Source: an uncultured Gelidibacter sp. (GTDB taxonomy: Bacteria > Bacteroidota > Bacteroidia > Flavobacteriales > Flavobacteriaceae). From it: a stretch of 64,000 nt of DNA. The stretch is from NCBI RefSeq assembly GCF_947500795.1, contig NZ_CANMTE010000006.1, positions 83,808 to 147,807 on the forward strand, in the 5' to 3' direction. The notes below the pieces were generated by a model. It was given only the letters and a program-made list of their open reading frames with translations. It did not search any database and was not told the DNA's origin. The position numbers and the translations under genes were made by a program. Shown piece by piece: positions 1-8,987 of this stretch (position 1 is the first letter of the stretch; every line of letters begins with the position of its first letter).

Positions 1-144
1 ATGCTTACACTGACGCTATTGACGGCCTTTTATAGATCGTTTTTAACAGTATAAAGCATCTGACTTAAGCCATAATTGAATGTGCATTAGTTGACTATGA
101 TGTTTTGACTGTTAGTAAAAAATAGAATAATCAGATAAAATGAT

Positions 145-176
145 AAAAGGTTTGCTGTAATGGTAAACCTTTTTTT
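145..176 (+). terminator. Intrinsic terminator upstream of clpP
   Basis: A 9-bp perfect stem (AAAAGGTTT at 145-153 with AAACCTTTT at 165-173) runs into a T tract at 170-176. The left arm starts with four A, so it could stop transcription from either side. It lies 25 bp before the ClpP start and probably ends a transcript entering from outside the window. Positions 1-144 contain no gene that I can support. Confidence 0.6.
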
Positions 177-200
177 AATTTAGATAAAAAATCAAGAATA

Positions 201-746
201 ATGAGCGATAAAAAGAAAATACAAGATGCTATTGATAGCAAGTTGATAGAAGAGCGTAAAGTGTTCCTTTGGGGGCAAGTGGATGACAAGTCTGCAAAAC
301 ATGTCATTGACCGTTTGATGTATTTGGATGCTTTAGACACTAAAGACATTCATTTATATATTAATAGTCCAGGCGGTTATGTTACTTCAGGGTTTGCTAT
401 TTATGACTGTATGAAATCTCTAAAAAGTGACGTTTCTACTATCTGTACCGGATTCGCAGCATCAATGGGATCCATTTTATTGTCGGCAGGAGAAAAAGGC
501 AAGCGTTTTATTCAGCCGCACGCACGTGTTATGATTCACCAGCCAAGTGGTGGTGCACGTGGACCTGCGAGTGATATTGAAATTACTGCTCAGGAAATCC
601 TAAAAACTAAAGAATTAAGTGCGCGTTTATTAGCGGAAAACTGTGGACAGGCCTTAGAAAAAGTCATGAAAGATTTTAACCGTGACCATTGGATGGGCGC
701 TGAAGAATCTGTGGCGTACGGTATTGTGGATAAAGTTTTGAAATAA
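201..746 (+). CDS. clpP: ATP-dependent Clp protease proteolytic subunit (ClpP family)
   Basis: This is a cytoplasmic serine protease that degrades unfolded or tagged proteins as a tetradecamer with a Clp ATPase. The 181 residues hold the full catalytic triad: Ser88 in GFAASMGS, His113 in MIHQPSGG and Asp162 in NRDHWM. The oligomer-forming NSPGG stretch is at 55-59. It is about 25 residues shorter than E. coli ClpP, mainly because the N-terminal propeptide is missing. Flavobacteria often carry a second, short ClpP, so this may be a paralogue and not the main housekeeping copy. The gene stands alone between terminator-like hairpins on both sides. Confidence 0.93.
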   Translation: MSDKKKIQDAIDSKLIEERKVFLWGQVDDKSAKHVIDRLMYLDALDTKDIHLYINSPGGYVTSGFAIYDCMKSLKSDVSTICTGFAASMGSILLSAGEKGKRFIQPHARVMIHQPSGGARGPASDIEITAQEILKTKELSARLLAENCGQALEKVMKDFNRDHWMGAEESVAYGIVDKVLK

Positions 747-787
747 TAGCTATTGGAGTGTTTGTTTTGTAATGAACCATATGAAAC

Positions 788-832
788 ATATATCGAGAAT
801 CTTGAGACAACAATTAAAGGTTCTCGATATAT
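788..832. repeat. Long-loop inverted repeat after clpP
   Basis: Twelve-base perfect arms (ATATATCGAGAA at 788-799 and its complement at 821-832) are separated by 21 bases. The hairpin follows clpP by about 40 bp and precedes a second, stronger hairpin. It may be part of a double terminator. Confidence 0.5.
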
Positions 833-833
833 T

Positions 834-867
834 TTTAAATACCCTGCCAAATAGCAGGGTATTTAAA
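834..867 (+). terminator. Strong hairpin terminator downstream of clpP
   Basis: A 14-bp perfect stem (TTTAAATACCCTGC at 834-847, complement at 854-867) closes a 6-base loop. The AT-rich outer stem works in both directions. It separates clpP from the DUF58 gene. The rest of the gap to 1022 holds no ORF; the DUF58 promoter should lie there. Confidence 0.6.
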
Positions 868-1022
868 AACACTCGAACTGACATTTCTTTATAATTAGTG
901 ACGTGAAATGCTGTCCGAACACATTGGATCAGCTAATTGTGGATTAAGAACGAAACATCGATTTCTTAATCCATAATCTTAATACTTAATACTAAAAGCA
1001 AAGCGGTCTCATATCTAATTCA

Positions 1023-1952
1023 ATGAATTTACAGGCAGAACTCAATAAAACAGGAGGTTTTAAAAACCTCGAACTTCTCGCCAAGCAGGTCGTGGAAGGT
1101 TTTATTGCGGGGATGCATAAAAGTCCGTTTCATGGGTTTTCGGCGGAATTTGCTGAGCATAAAATTTACAATCAAGGGGAAAGTACCAAGCATATCGATT
1201 GGAAATTGTATGCTAAAACTGATAAGCTTTTTACCAAACGGTATGATGAGGAAACCAATTTGCGTTGCCATTTGATTATCGATAATAGCAGTTCCATGCA
1301 TTATCCGGAAATGAAGTCGTTTACGATTGATCATTTGAACAAAATTGCGTTTTCGGCCTTGGCATCCGCGAGTTTGATGCACATTCTTAAAAAGCAGCGT
1401 GATGCTGTAGGGATGAGTATTTATAGTGATGCTTATGAGTATTATGCTCCAGAGAAGGGTAGTGAGCGCCACCATCAGATGTTATTGAGCGAATTGAGTA
1501 AAACAGTAACCGTTAAACCTATAAACAGGCAGACGGAGACCTATGCGTATTTGCATCAAATTGCAGAAAAGATCCATCGCAGATCTTTGATTTTCTTTTT
1601 TACGGACATGTTCCAAACCACTACTGATGAGACTAAATTGTTTGAAGCGCTTCGGCATTTAAAGCATAAAAAGCACGAAGTGGTCTTGTTTCATGTGTTT
1701 GATAAGGAAAAAGAAGTGACGTTCGATTTTGATAACACGCCAAAGAAATTTGTAGATGTTGAAACAGGTGCGCACATAAATATGTATCCTGAAAACGTAA
1801 AAGAGGCTTATGAAAAGGCTGTGAGTTCCTATTTTGAAGCTTTGCGACTTAAATGTGGGCAATATCAGATTAAATATGTTGAGGCAGATATTAATAAAAA
1901 TTTTGATAAGATCCTGACAACATACATGGTAGAGCGTGGAAAGTTTAAGTGA
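1023..1952 (+). CDS. DUF58 domain-containing protein
   Basis: This 309-residue protein matches the DUF58 family in length and layout: an early HGFSAEFAEH segment (38-47), then a von Willebrand A-like fold starting near LIIDNSSSM. The DxSxS metal-site motif falls at residues 87-92. In Bacteroidota such proteins usually sit in MoxR/Bat operons, where a MoxR AAA+ ATPase acts on them, possibly in envelope stress or metal-cofactor insertion; the exact function is not settled. Here no moxR or batA gene is adjacent. The gene ends 81 bp before tRNA-Asp. Confidence 0.85.
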   Translation: MNLQAELNKTGGFKNLELLAKQVVEGFIAGMHKSPFHGFSAEFAEHKIYNQGESTKHIDWKLYAKTDKLFTKRYDEETNLRCHLIIDNSSSMHYPEMKSFTIDHLNKIAFSALASASLMHILKKQRDAVGMSIYSDAYEYYAPEKGSERHHQMLLSELSKTVTVKPINRQTETYAYLHQIAEKIHRRSLIFFFTDMFQTTTDETKLFEALRHLKHKKHEVVLFHVFDKEKEVTFDFDNTPKKFVDVETGAHINMYPENVKEAYEKAVSSYFEALRLKCGQYQIKYVEADINKNFDKILTTYMVERGKFK

Positions 1953-2033
1953 TGAAAAATATTTGCAAAAAATCGCAAAAAATATTTGTGAAATTGAAAA
2001 TGCAGTGTATATTTGCACTCGCATTAACGCAAC

Positions 2034-2107
2034 GGTCTGGTAGTTCAGCTGGTTAGAATGCCGCCCTGTCACGGCGGAGGTCGCGGGTTCGAGTCCCGTC
2101 CAGACCG
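2034..2107 (+). tRNA. tRNA-Asp (anticodon GTC)
   Basis: A 74-nt cloverleaf: acceptor GGTCTGG (2034-2040) pairs with CCAGACC (2100-2106), with discriminator G at 2107. The anticodon stem CCGCC/GGCGG (2061-2065, 2073-2077) encloses the loop with GTC at 2068-2070. A T-arm with GGTTCGAGTCCC is present. CCA is not encoded. The 3' end is the insertion site of the downstream island, and the left copy keeps the tRNA intact. Confidence 0.97.
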
Positions 2108-2108
2108 C
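2095..2108 (+). other. attL core of the tRNA-Asp island
   Basis: The 14 bases CCCGTCCAGACCGC, the last 13 bases of the tRNA gene plus one, recur exactly at 17060-17073. The match ends sharply on both sides (T against A before it, A against G after it). That is the expected pattern of a tyrosine-recombinase att core. Confidence 0.85.
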
Positions 2109-2120
2109 AATAATGCTAGG

Positions 2121-2151
2121 AAGCTCTAAAGAAATTTGGAGCTTTTTTTGG
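2121..2151 (+). terminator. Terminator just inside the island, after tRNA-Asp
   Basis: The arms AAGCTC (2121-2126) and GAGCTT (2139-2144) are extended by AAA/TTT across single mismatches and followed by a run of seven T. It would end tRNA transcription and shield the integrase gene. The stretch from here to 2433 has no gene. It contains a perfect inverted repeat ATACCAAA-gcaa-TTTGGTAT around 2207-2226 and a repeated GGGGACA word, plausible integrase arm sites. Confidence 0.55.
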
Positions 2152-2433
2152 CGCTTTAAAGAAGTTGTGTTGTTTTATCTAAATGAAAGTTTAGGTAAAC
2201 GTAGTGATACCAAAGCAATTTGGTATTCCGATGAGAAGCTTTCCTTTTCTGTTTATAACAGAATCGGGATGCTTTTTTGTTTTAGGGGTGGTTTGTGAAT
2301 TCTTCAGAAAAATCATCAATAAGCCATCAAAAAGGGGTATAATTCGGGGACACTCCAAAATTCAAAAGGGGACAACGTATTTGTCTCAAAATCAACAAAA
2401 TAGAATATTTAAAATTTATAAAAACTAATACTT

Positions 2434-3645
2434 ATGCAAGTAAATAGGGTGACCATTTTATATGTCATATATAAGAGCAGAAAAAGGAAAGATGGTTGTA
2501 CTTCTCTTAATTGTAGAATTACCTATCAAAACAAAAGAAAAGAGTTTGCTACAGGATATTATTTAAAAGCCCAAAATTGGGATAATAAAAACCAAGTAGT
2601 TAAGCCAACAGAAACAGAACACAACTTTTTAAATACACAGTTAAGCCTGATTAAGACACAAATTAATCAGGCTTTTTTATTGCTACAGGTTAATGAAATT
2701 ACTTTTGATGTAGATGATATCTTTAGGAAATATACAGGAGAGGAGGTTAAGCCTGATGTTGGGATTTATGAGGTGTACACATTATTCTTGAAGTATTTAC
2801 AGAAATTAATTAATAAGGAGTTGAATGAAGACACGTATCTGAAATATGTTACATATGGTAAACATCTAAAAGAATTTATCAAATGGAAATATAACTCTAG
2901 GGATGTAAAAATATCATCTGTTAAAAGTAGTTTTATTGAGCATTACGAGTATTATCTCAAGACAGAGAAGGGTTTTGCTCAGGTAACCTTGAATAAGGTT
3001 ATTCAGAGGTTCAGAAGGTCTATTAAATATGCAATTTCTGAGGATTACTTAACTAAAGACCCATTCATGTTATACAAGGCGAGAAGAGTGAAGAAAGAGG
3101 TTGTATATCTGTCACAAGCAGAACTTTTAAAGTTAGAGAATCAGACCTTTGATATTAACAGAATACAACAGATTAAAGACATGTTTGTATTTTGTTGTTA
3201 TACTGGTTTAGCCTTTAAGGAAATGATTGGATTGACTAAGAAGGATGTTATATTGGAATTTGATGGTAATCTATGGATTAATGTGCATAGAGTCAAAACT
3301 TCAAGAAGTTATAAAGTGCCTTTAATGCCACAGGCAAAGAATATTATGGGGAGTTACCATAATGATGATTCAGACTTTGTTTTTCCGAGGATATCAAATC
3401 CTAAATTCAATGCCTACTTAAAGGAGATTGCAGATGTTGTTGGGATTAAAATAAACCTTACACATCATATTGCTAGAAAAACCTTTGCTACAACTGTACT
3501 TCTTTATAATGATGTTCCTATGGAAGTTGTTTCTAAGCTTCTTGGACATAGTAAAATGCAAACTACGCAAGAGCATTATGGAGAGATAGTGCAAAGGAAG
3601 ATAAGTGAAGAGATGATTAAATTAAATAATAAGTTTAGGAAATAG
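2434..3645 (+). CDS. Tyrosine recombinase / integrase of the tRNA-Asp island
   Basis: This 403-residue site-specific recombinase should integrate and excise the island. It has an N-terminal arm-binding region, a SAM-like core-binding domain (about 100-200) and a C-terminal catalytic domain. Visible active-site residues are His345 and Arg348 (HHIAR), LLGHS and Tyr382 (EHYGE). The first catalytic arginine is absent (YTGLAFKEM), as known for CTnDOT-type integrases of Bacteroidota. Its place directly inside attL supports the assignment. It is related in layout to the integrase at 17301. Confidence 0.92.
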   Translation: MQVNRVTILYVIYKSRKRKDGCTSLNCRITYQNKRKEFATGYYLKAQNWDNKNQVVKPTETEHNFLNTQLSLIKTQINQAFLLLQVNEITFDVDDIFRKYTGEEVKPDVGIYEVYTLFLKYLQKLINKELNEDTYLKYVTYGKHLKEFIKWKYNSRDVKISSVKSSFIEHYEYYLKTEKGFAQVTLNKVIQRFRRSIKYAISEDYLTKDPFMLYKARRVKKEVVYLSQAELLKLENQTFDINRIQQIKDMFVFCCYTGLAFKEMIGLTKKDVILEFDGNLWINVHRVKTSRSYKVPLMPQAKNIMGSYHNDDSDFVFPRISNPKFNAYLKEIADVVGIKINLTHHIARKTFATTVLLYNDVPMEVVSKLLGHSKMQTTQEHYGEIVQRKISEEMIKLNNKFRK

Positions 3646-3699
3646 ATGTAAGAATTAACTGTGTTATAGTATTTTTATAGCACAGTTAATTTTAATCAT

Positions 3700-6192
3700 A
3701 TGGATTTACCAAACGAATATTTTAGAGATTTCCCAATTGAATTTAAACAAATAAATCCAGAAGATTTTCCTGAATTTGATGTTGCAGAAAAGGTTAAGCT
3801 TGAACATGAAAATGGATTTATTGGAGAGTCGTTTATTAACAACATTAATATTCATGAGTCTAATACAGTGGTTCTTAATTGTGGCGTTGGTAGTGGAAAG
3901 ACAACTGCTATTATAAAAGCTGTTAAACAGTTCTATGACAATGATGAGTATGTTATTTTTATTGCATCACCTTTTGTTAGCTTAGTCCAACAGTATTTTT
4001 TAGATGTACAAGAAAAAGCGCATATTCCCCAGAATCAAATTTACAGGAATGAATGGATTGGAGAGCGTTCTGATATAGAATATATTGACAAAAGAGTACA
4101 TATTGTCACAATCAATACTTTATTGGGTAATCCTGGAGAGGACAGCATAGTTAACTCTAGTTCTAAAAGAAAATATCTAAACGAAATGGTTGATTACTGT
4201 GAAATAAATGGTAAGAAAGTTGTATTTATTTTTGATGAAATCCATGATTCAATTCATAATTTTAAAGAGAAGTTTATCTTTAACTTATGGAAATGGCATA
4301 ATGTTATTCACAAGAATTTTGTGATAAGTGCTACCTATAGCGAGGCATCGAAAGTTGTCATAGAATATTTGGCAGAGCTTACTCACAACAAAATTAGAAT
4401 TCTTGAGTCAGAAAGAACGAGAATACCAGAAAGGTTGAGTGAATTGCATCTGTACTATGATAATGCTAAAAAGTATACCAATGATAATGGGAATTTAGTC
4501 GATATAGTAGAAGATGTTTTAAGTAGAGGTCTAGAAATTGATATACTGTGTTTTTCCAAGAAGTTATGTGATGGAATTGTTTCAAATAAAGAGGAAGGTG
4601 CAGGCAAATTACTATTTAATAAGTACGGGGAAGATATTAATAATTGCACTTCTGGATTGGATGATAATACTAGAGTGAATCGAGATGTCCATGAAAATAG
4701 GTATAATAAAGATAAATGTAATATTGGCACAAATTTCAAGTCAGGTGTTAGTATTGAGAATGACAATCATGCTTTTATTTTAATTTTCCCTCCTATTTCA
4801 GCTAGAGGAGATTTTAGAAATTCATATGGTATTTTTAGCGGAGGTATCAACAGTATTGTACAATCTCTAGCAAGAAAAAGGAAAAAAGGAGAAATTCATA
4901 TTTTGCTACCTAAACCAACCAAGTTTAATTTTAATTCCTTCCCATTTAATGAATCTCAGAAATTGGTTTTTAAGAGATATTTTGAACCTATTGAATATCA
5001 AAAAGTCAAAGCGAGTTCAGGCAATGGAATAAGAGATAATAAAACTATTGATTATGTGCCTTTGGAACATCAAAATGAACTCATAAGTAAATTTTATTAT
5101 GATGAGTTTAAAGCGAATGTTCAAAGTAGTATTTCTCATATACAAAGCATAAAGGAATCAAGGCTTAATAAAACTAGGTTAGAGTTTCCAGAATTTAAAT
5201 TATTCAAACTTGAAGATGGAGAAAAGTATCTTGCAGATAATTATAAATTCTTCGGTTCAGACCTATCTGGTTATTTAAGTTATGGTGCAGTTACGAATCA
5301 ATTTGTAAATTGTGATTTGGTATCAACAAATTGGAAGCCCACTCAGAGCTTCAAAATTGATAAGATGCAATATGGTTTTGAAAAGTTCTATAAAAATTAC
5401 TTTAATGAAGATTGGTTTTACTCGTTAAAAAACAATGTGTCTGATTTATATATTTATCATGAAATTAGAAATGAAATTTTCAATAACTATAATATAAAGC
5501 TCTGTGACGCAGAAGGTAATAGCAAATTTGTAAAACCTTTCCAAGACAAACTGTTTGAACAACAATTGATTGCCTTCGCCCAAAGAAAATTATTTAGTAA
5601 CAATACGGGTTTTGTGAACCGATTTAAAGATAATGGTTATGTAATAGATGACGAATATTCTAGAGGAGATTATTTTCTGTCATGTATAGCAACTGCGCAT
5701 TCATTAAATGATAGGGTGGATTTAGATGAGGATACCAGACTTTTAGTCGAGGCATATCTCAGTCTTGATTATTTCCGACTCAAATTGATTAATAACATTT
5801 TAATTACTGAAGTAAAAAAACAGGAAATAAAATATATCCCTGTTTCAAATGAGAGTTTTTTAATGGATGAAGATATCCTAAGATTTATCTCTATGTTGAC
5901 CAATTTAATTAATAAAGACATTCTGATTAAGAATGATATTTTTAATTTCAAAAGAAGCTTTTCGGAGGGAGCTTCTGGAATGACCCAGTTGAATTCATTT
6001 TATAAGTATTTGACCAATGATTTTTTCGTAACAAAAAATCGAAAAATTAATCGCGAGGGTTTGAAAGGGAATTTTAAAGTAATCATTAAAATAAAAGAGT
6101 TACCCAATGCGAATGATGTATTAGATTTTTTGACAAAGGCAACAATACTGTTGCCTGATGATTATATGCAAGCTGTAAATTGTATAGAATAA
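3700..6192 (+). CDS. Large DEAD-like helicase / ATPase of the island
   Basis: 830 residues. The N-terminal half looks like a superfamily 2 helicase: Walker A GVGSGKTT near residue 63, Walker B-like FDEIHDS near 180, a motif III-like SATYS near 208, and a motif VI-like QSLARKRKKG near 390. The C-terminal half has no motif I know. Placed next to the integrase and well upstream of the Sak4-like gene, it could be a replication-initiation helicase of the integrated element or an anti-phage helicase. The start gives a 54-bp gap to the integrase. I assign the ATPase fold but not a substrate. Confidence 0.6.
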   Translation: MDLPNEYFRDFPIEFKQINPEDFPEFDVAEKVKLEHENGFIGESFINNINIHESNTVVLNCGVGSGKTTAIIKAVKQFYDNDEYVIFIASPFVSLVQQYFLDVQEKAHIPQNQIYRNEWIGERSDIEYIDKRVHIVTINTLLGNPGEDSIVNSSSKRKYLNEMVDYCEINGKKVVFIFDEIHDSIHNFKEKFIFNLWKWHNVIHKNFVISATYSEASKVVIEYLAELTHNKIRILESERTRIPERLSELHLYYDNAKKYTNDNGNLVDIVEDVLSRGLEIDILCFSKKLCDGIVSNKEEGAGKLLFNKYGEDINNCTSGLDDNTRVNRDVHENRYNKDKCNIGTNFKSGVSIENDNHAFILIFPPISARGDFRNSYGIFSGGINSIVQSLARKRKKGEIHILLPKPTKFNFNSFPFNESQKLVFKRYFEPIEYQKVKASSGNGIRDNKTIDYVPLEHQNELISKFYYDEFKANVQSSISHIQSIKESRLNKTRLEFPEFKLFKLEDGEKYLADNYKFFGSDLSGYLSYGAVTNQFVNCDLVSTNWKPTQSFKIDKMQYGFEKFYKNYFNEDWFYSLKNNVSDLYIYHEIRNEIFNNYNIKLCDAEGNSKFVKPFQDKLFEQQLIAFAQRKLFSNNTGFVNRFKDNGYVIDDEYSRGDYFLSCIATAHSLNDRVDLDEDTRLLVEAYLSLDYFRLKLINNILITEVKKQEIKYIPVSNESFLMDEDILRFISMLTNLINKDILIKNDIFNFKRSFSEGASGMTQLNSFYKYLTNDFFVTKNRKINREGLKGNFKVIIKIKELPNANDVLDFLTKATILLPDDYMQAVNCIE

Positions 6193-6274
6193 CAAAGTTA
6201 GGAATAGAGGATATTACATAGACTTCCAGTTTATGTAATTTACCTTATATAGACAGCCACATAAAGTGGAATTC

Positions 6275-6306
6275 AGGCTATGCTCAATTTGAGTGTAGCC
6301 TTTTTT
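6275..6306 (+). terminator. Terminator after the helicase gene
   Basis: The arms AGGCTA (6275-6280) and TAGCCT (6296-6301), continued by CTCA/TGAG across a 2-base mismatch, are followed by six T. It ends the integrase-helicase unit and separates it from the ATPase gene at 6352. Confidence 0.6.
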
Positions 6307-6351
6307 ATTGGAATTGATTCAAACACATATTAACCTTAAAATTTATAAATA

Positions 6352-7221
6352 ATGAAATTAAGACAATCAGAACGTAAAAGAGCTAAGATAAAATTAGCCT
6401 TACAAGGAAGTGCTGGAAGTGGTAAAACATATTCCAGTTTAATGTTGGCACAAGGACTTACAGGTAAGGACTTAACTAAAGTGGCTATAATAGATACTGA
6501 AAATGGTTCAGCAGATTTGTATGCTCACTTAGGGCAATACAACGTGCTCACTTTAGAGCCTCCATTTACACCAGAAAAGTACATTCAAGCAATTGATGTG
6601 TGTTTGAGGGCAAACATGGAGGTAATTATATTAGATTCTATATCTCAAGTATGGGATGAACTATTGGATTTTCACTCCAAATTGCCAGGTAATAGTTTTA
6701 CCAACTGGAATAAAGTAACTCCAAGGCAAAAAGCTTTCATGGATAAGATACTTCAAGCTCCTGCCCATATTATTGCAACCATGAGAACCAAACAGGATTA
6801 CGTGCTTCAACAAAAGGATGGAAAGTTTATACCTGAGAAAGTTGGACTTAAAGCCATTCAAAGAGATGGAGTAGATTATGAGTTTACTATAGTGTTTGAC
6901 ATAGATATCAAACATTTTGCTGTAGCAAGTAAGGACAGGACAAATCTGTTTTCTGGTAAACCTGAATTTACAATTAACACGTCAACAGGAAGAAAAATCT
7001 TGGATTGGTGTAACAGTGGTTCTAATCTGGAAGAAGCTAGAGTAAAGATTAAGGAATGCAAGGAATTGGAATCCTTAAGACAGCTTTATGCCCATTATGG
7101 AAATTGGCGTGAAGAACTTGAATATGATTTCAAGATTCAAAAAGATACCATTGTATCAAAACAAACATTGTTAAACCCTAAAACCTTTAGTACAAATGGA
7201 ACTACAAGTCATAATGCCTAG
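6352..7221 (+). CDS. RecA-fold ATPase, Sak4-like (phage AAA_24-type)
   Basis: A 289-residue single-domain NTPase. The Walker A motif is GSAGSGKTYSS near residues 19-29 and the Walker B-like strand is EVIILDS near 91-97. The layout (basic N-terminus, Walker A within the first 30 residues, DTENGSADLYA after strand 2) resembles phage Sak4/RecA-like annealing ATPases. A role in recombination or replication of the element is inferred. The next gene overlaps its end by 26 bp, so the two are co-translated. Confidence 0.7.
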   Translation: MKLRQSERKRAKIKLALQGSAGSGKTYSSLMLAQGLTGKDLTKVAIIDTENGSADLYAHLGQYNVLTLEPPFTPEKYIQAIDVCLRANMEVIILDSISQVWDELLDFHSKLPGNSFTNWNKVTPRQKAFMDKILQAPAHIIATMRTKQDYVLQQKDGKFIPEKVGLKAIQRDGVDYEFTIVFDIDIKHFAVASKDRTNLFSGKPEFTINTSTGRKILDWCNSGSNLEEARVKIKECKELESLRQLYAHYGNWREELEYDFKIQKDTIVSKQTLLNPKTFSTNGTTSHNA

Positions 7222-8218
7222 GCAAGAATTACAATTAAGTCAAGTATCTCTAGATGTGAGAAAGGATAGTGCTTTTAACCTGTCTCAGAAGCCTTTATTC
7301 AAGCTTAAACCATTTATAGAAGCTAATACTATTGATATAGAGATACAGCATCTAAAACAGGATTGTGTCATTCCAGTTTTCTCAAAAGATAATGAGAGGA
7401 CTATAGCCCACCAAGAATTTATAGAATTAGCACAAGAATGTGCATATGAGGTATTTCCTAATCACATTTTTGATGCTCCAGAGATTAGGGTAAGTCATCA
7501 GATTAAAGGTAGGACTCCTTCTGCCATTAATAAATCTGTAAAAGAGCTTTTGGACCATGAGAAGACCATCTATTACGAAAGGATGGCTTTTATTATGCGT
7601 ATTCCAAGTATTACAGAAACAATAAATGGCAATGAGATAGCTTTGACCATTGGGGGAGTAAGGGCTTATAATCAAGAGAACTTATACTCAAAAAAGTCCT
7701 TTGAAAAGTTCAAGTTCTTTATAGGTTTTCAAAATTTGGTATGTTGTAATATGTGTGTTTCAAGTGATGGGTATGTGGAGGACTTGCGTGCTGATAGTTA
7801 TATTGGGATGAGGGCAAAACTATTAGAGGTTCTATATGCTTATCAAGCTGAAAACCATTTCAATAGTTTAAAGCAATTATCTTATGAAAATCTAACAGAA
7901 CATCAATTTGCTCAGCTTATTGGAAAGTCAAGACTTTATAATTACTTACCTAAGAAGGATAAACTTGAAATTCCAGAATTGTTACTTAATGATGGGCAGA
8001 TTACCACTGTTGCCAAGGACTATTACCATGATGAAAGCTTTTGTAGAAATGATAATGGAGATATTAATCTATGGAGTGTTTTTAACCTGTTTACACAAGC
8101 CAATAAGAGTTCTTATATAGATACCTTCTTGGATAGAAATGTCAACGCATTTGAGTTCTCAAGTGGGTTGGCTAAAACTCTCAATGGTGGTGGAGACTAT
8201 CATTGGTTTTTGAGTTGA
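7196..8218 (+). CDS. DUF3871 family protein
   Basis: A 340-residue protein that I recognise as the Bacteroidota family DUF3871, usually found on mobile elements and of unknown function. The ATG at 7196 is chosen because the family tends to start with MEL; an ATG at 7214 overlapping the upstream stop by 8 bases is a reasonable alternative. Conserved-looking blocks include the DCVIPVFSKDNE segment and FEFSSGLA near the C-terminus. It is probably co-transcribed with the upstream ATPase. Confidence 0.75.
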   Translation: MELQVIMPRQELQLSQVSLDVRKDSAFNLSQKPLFKLKPFIEANTIDIEIQHLKQDCVIPVFSKDNERTIAHQEFIELAQECAYEVFPNHIFDAPEIRVSHQIKGRTPSAINKSVKELLDHEKTIYYERMAFIMRIPSITETINGNEIALTIGGVRAYNQENLYSKKSFEKFKFFIGFQNLVCCNMCVSSDGYVEDLRADSYIGMRAKLLEVLYAYQAENHFNSLKQLSYENLTEHQFAQLIGKSRLYNYLPKKDKLEIPELLLNDGQITTVAKDYYHDESFCRNDNGDINLWSVFNLFTQANKSSYIDTFLDRNVNAFEFSSGLAKTLNGGGDYHWFLS

Positions 8219-8225
8219 GTGAAGC

Positions 8226-8260
8226 CCAATCTCTATTTAATTAGAGGTTGGTTTTTTTTT
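8226..8260 (+). terminator. Terminator between convergent genes
   Basis: A 10-bp stem with one G-T wobble (CCAATCTCTA at 8226-8235, TAGAGGTTGG at 8242-8251) is followed by nine T. It ends the DUF3871 transcript. The stop codon of the opposing membrane-protein gene lies within its loop. Confidence 0.7.
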
Positions 8261-8830
8261 ATTATCAATAATTATAGAAATTAAGGCAATCCCTACAAGT
8301 CCTCCTACTAAATAGTACCAGTTGCTCTTTAACCATGAAATTATGATGTCTCCAAATAGGTAGTCAATAATGATGCATATTATCAGGGATACTGCTAATA
8401 GGATTAGAGATTTTTTTATGGTTAAGTCAATGGTTTTAAGTGCTTTTTCAAAAAACGCAATGAGGATTCCATAAAGTATAAAAGTGCCAACAATAATTCT
8501 TAGTAGGGCTAAGGAAACAGATTCAATTTCGTCACTATAGAGAGACATGAAATAATAGAGAGCATAAATTATTGAACCATAAACTATAATTGCTAAAATT
8601 GTTACTGCCCCATCTTTCTCACTCTCATCTAATCCGATAGTTAGCCATTTTTTTGTCATTAGAAAAAGATAGTAAGATACGAGCGAGGCAATAAATAGGA
8701 AGAATAGAAAAGATAGGATGCTAAATATTGAACTAACTACAATTTCAAAATAATCACTAAAAAAGATAAGCCAAATTATAGAACCTACAACTATAATTGA
8801 CGTTAGAGATGCGAATATTTTATTTTTCAT
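8237..8830 (-). CDS. Multi-pass membrane protein, unknown
   Basis: I do not recognise this 197-residue protein. It has five or six hydrophobic segments (about 8-25, 32-57, 76-97, 107-128, 143-162, 171-188) and short polar loops, with a basic C-terminal tail (DNKKKP). It lies in the same direction as, and 157 bp downstream of, the type IIG restriction pair. It could be a third component or an independent cargo gene. Confidence 0.55.
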   Translation of the reverse strand: MKNKIFASLTSIIVVGSIIWLIFFSDYFEIVVSSIFSILSFLFFLFIASLVSYYLFLMTKKWLTIGLDESEKDGAVTILAIIVYGSIIYALYYFMSLYSDEIESVSLALLRIIVGTFILYGILIAFFEKALKTIDLTIKKSLILLAVSLIICIIIDYLFGDIIISWLKSNWYYLVGGLVGIALISIIIDNKKKPTSN

Positions 8831-8987
8831 TTTATTTCTTCACGTTTAAGTCCTGGGTGTTTAAGTGCCAAGAAATTATGGCTTTCATTTTTATGAGTTT
8901 GGTGAAGCAAAAGTTTTTAAATTAAAAGAGATACTGGATTTTTTTGTTCTTATCTCTCACAATAAATAAGGTAGTTTTTATGTCTAT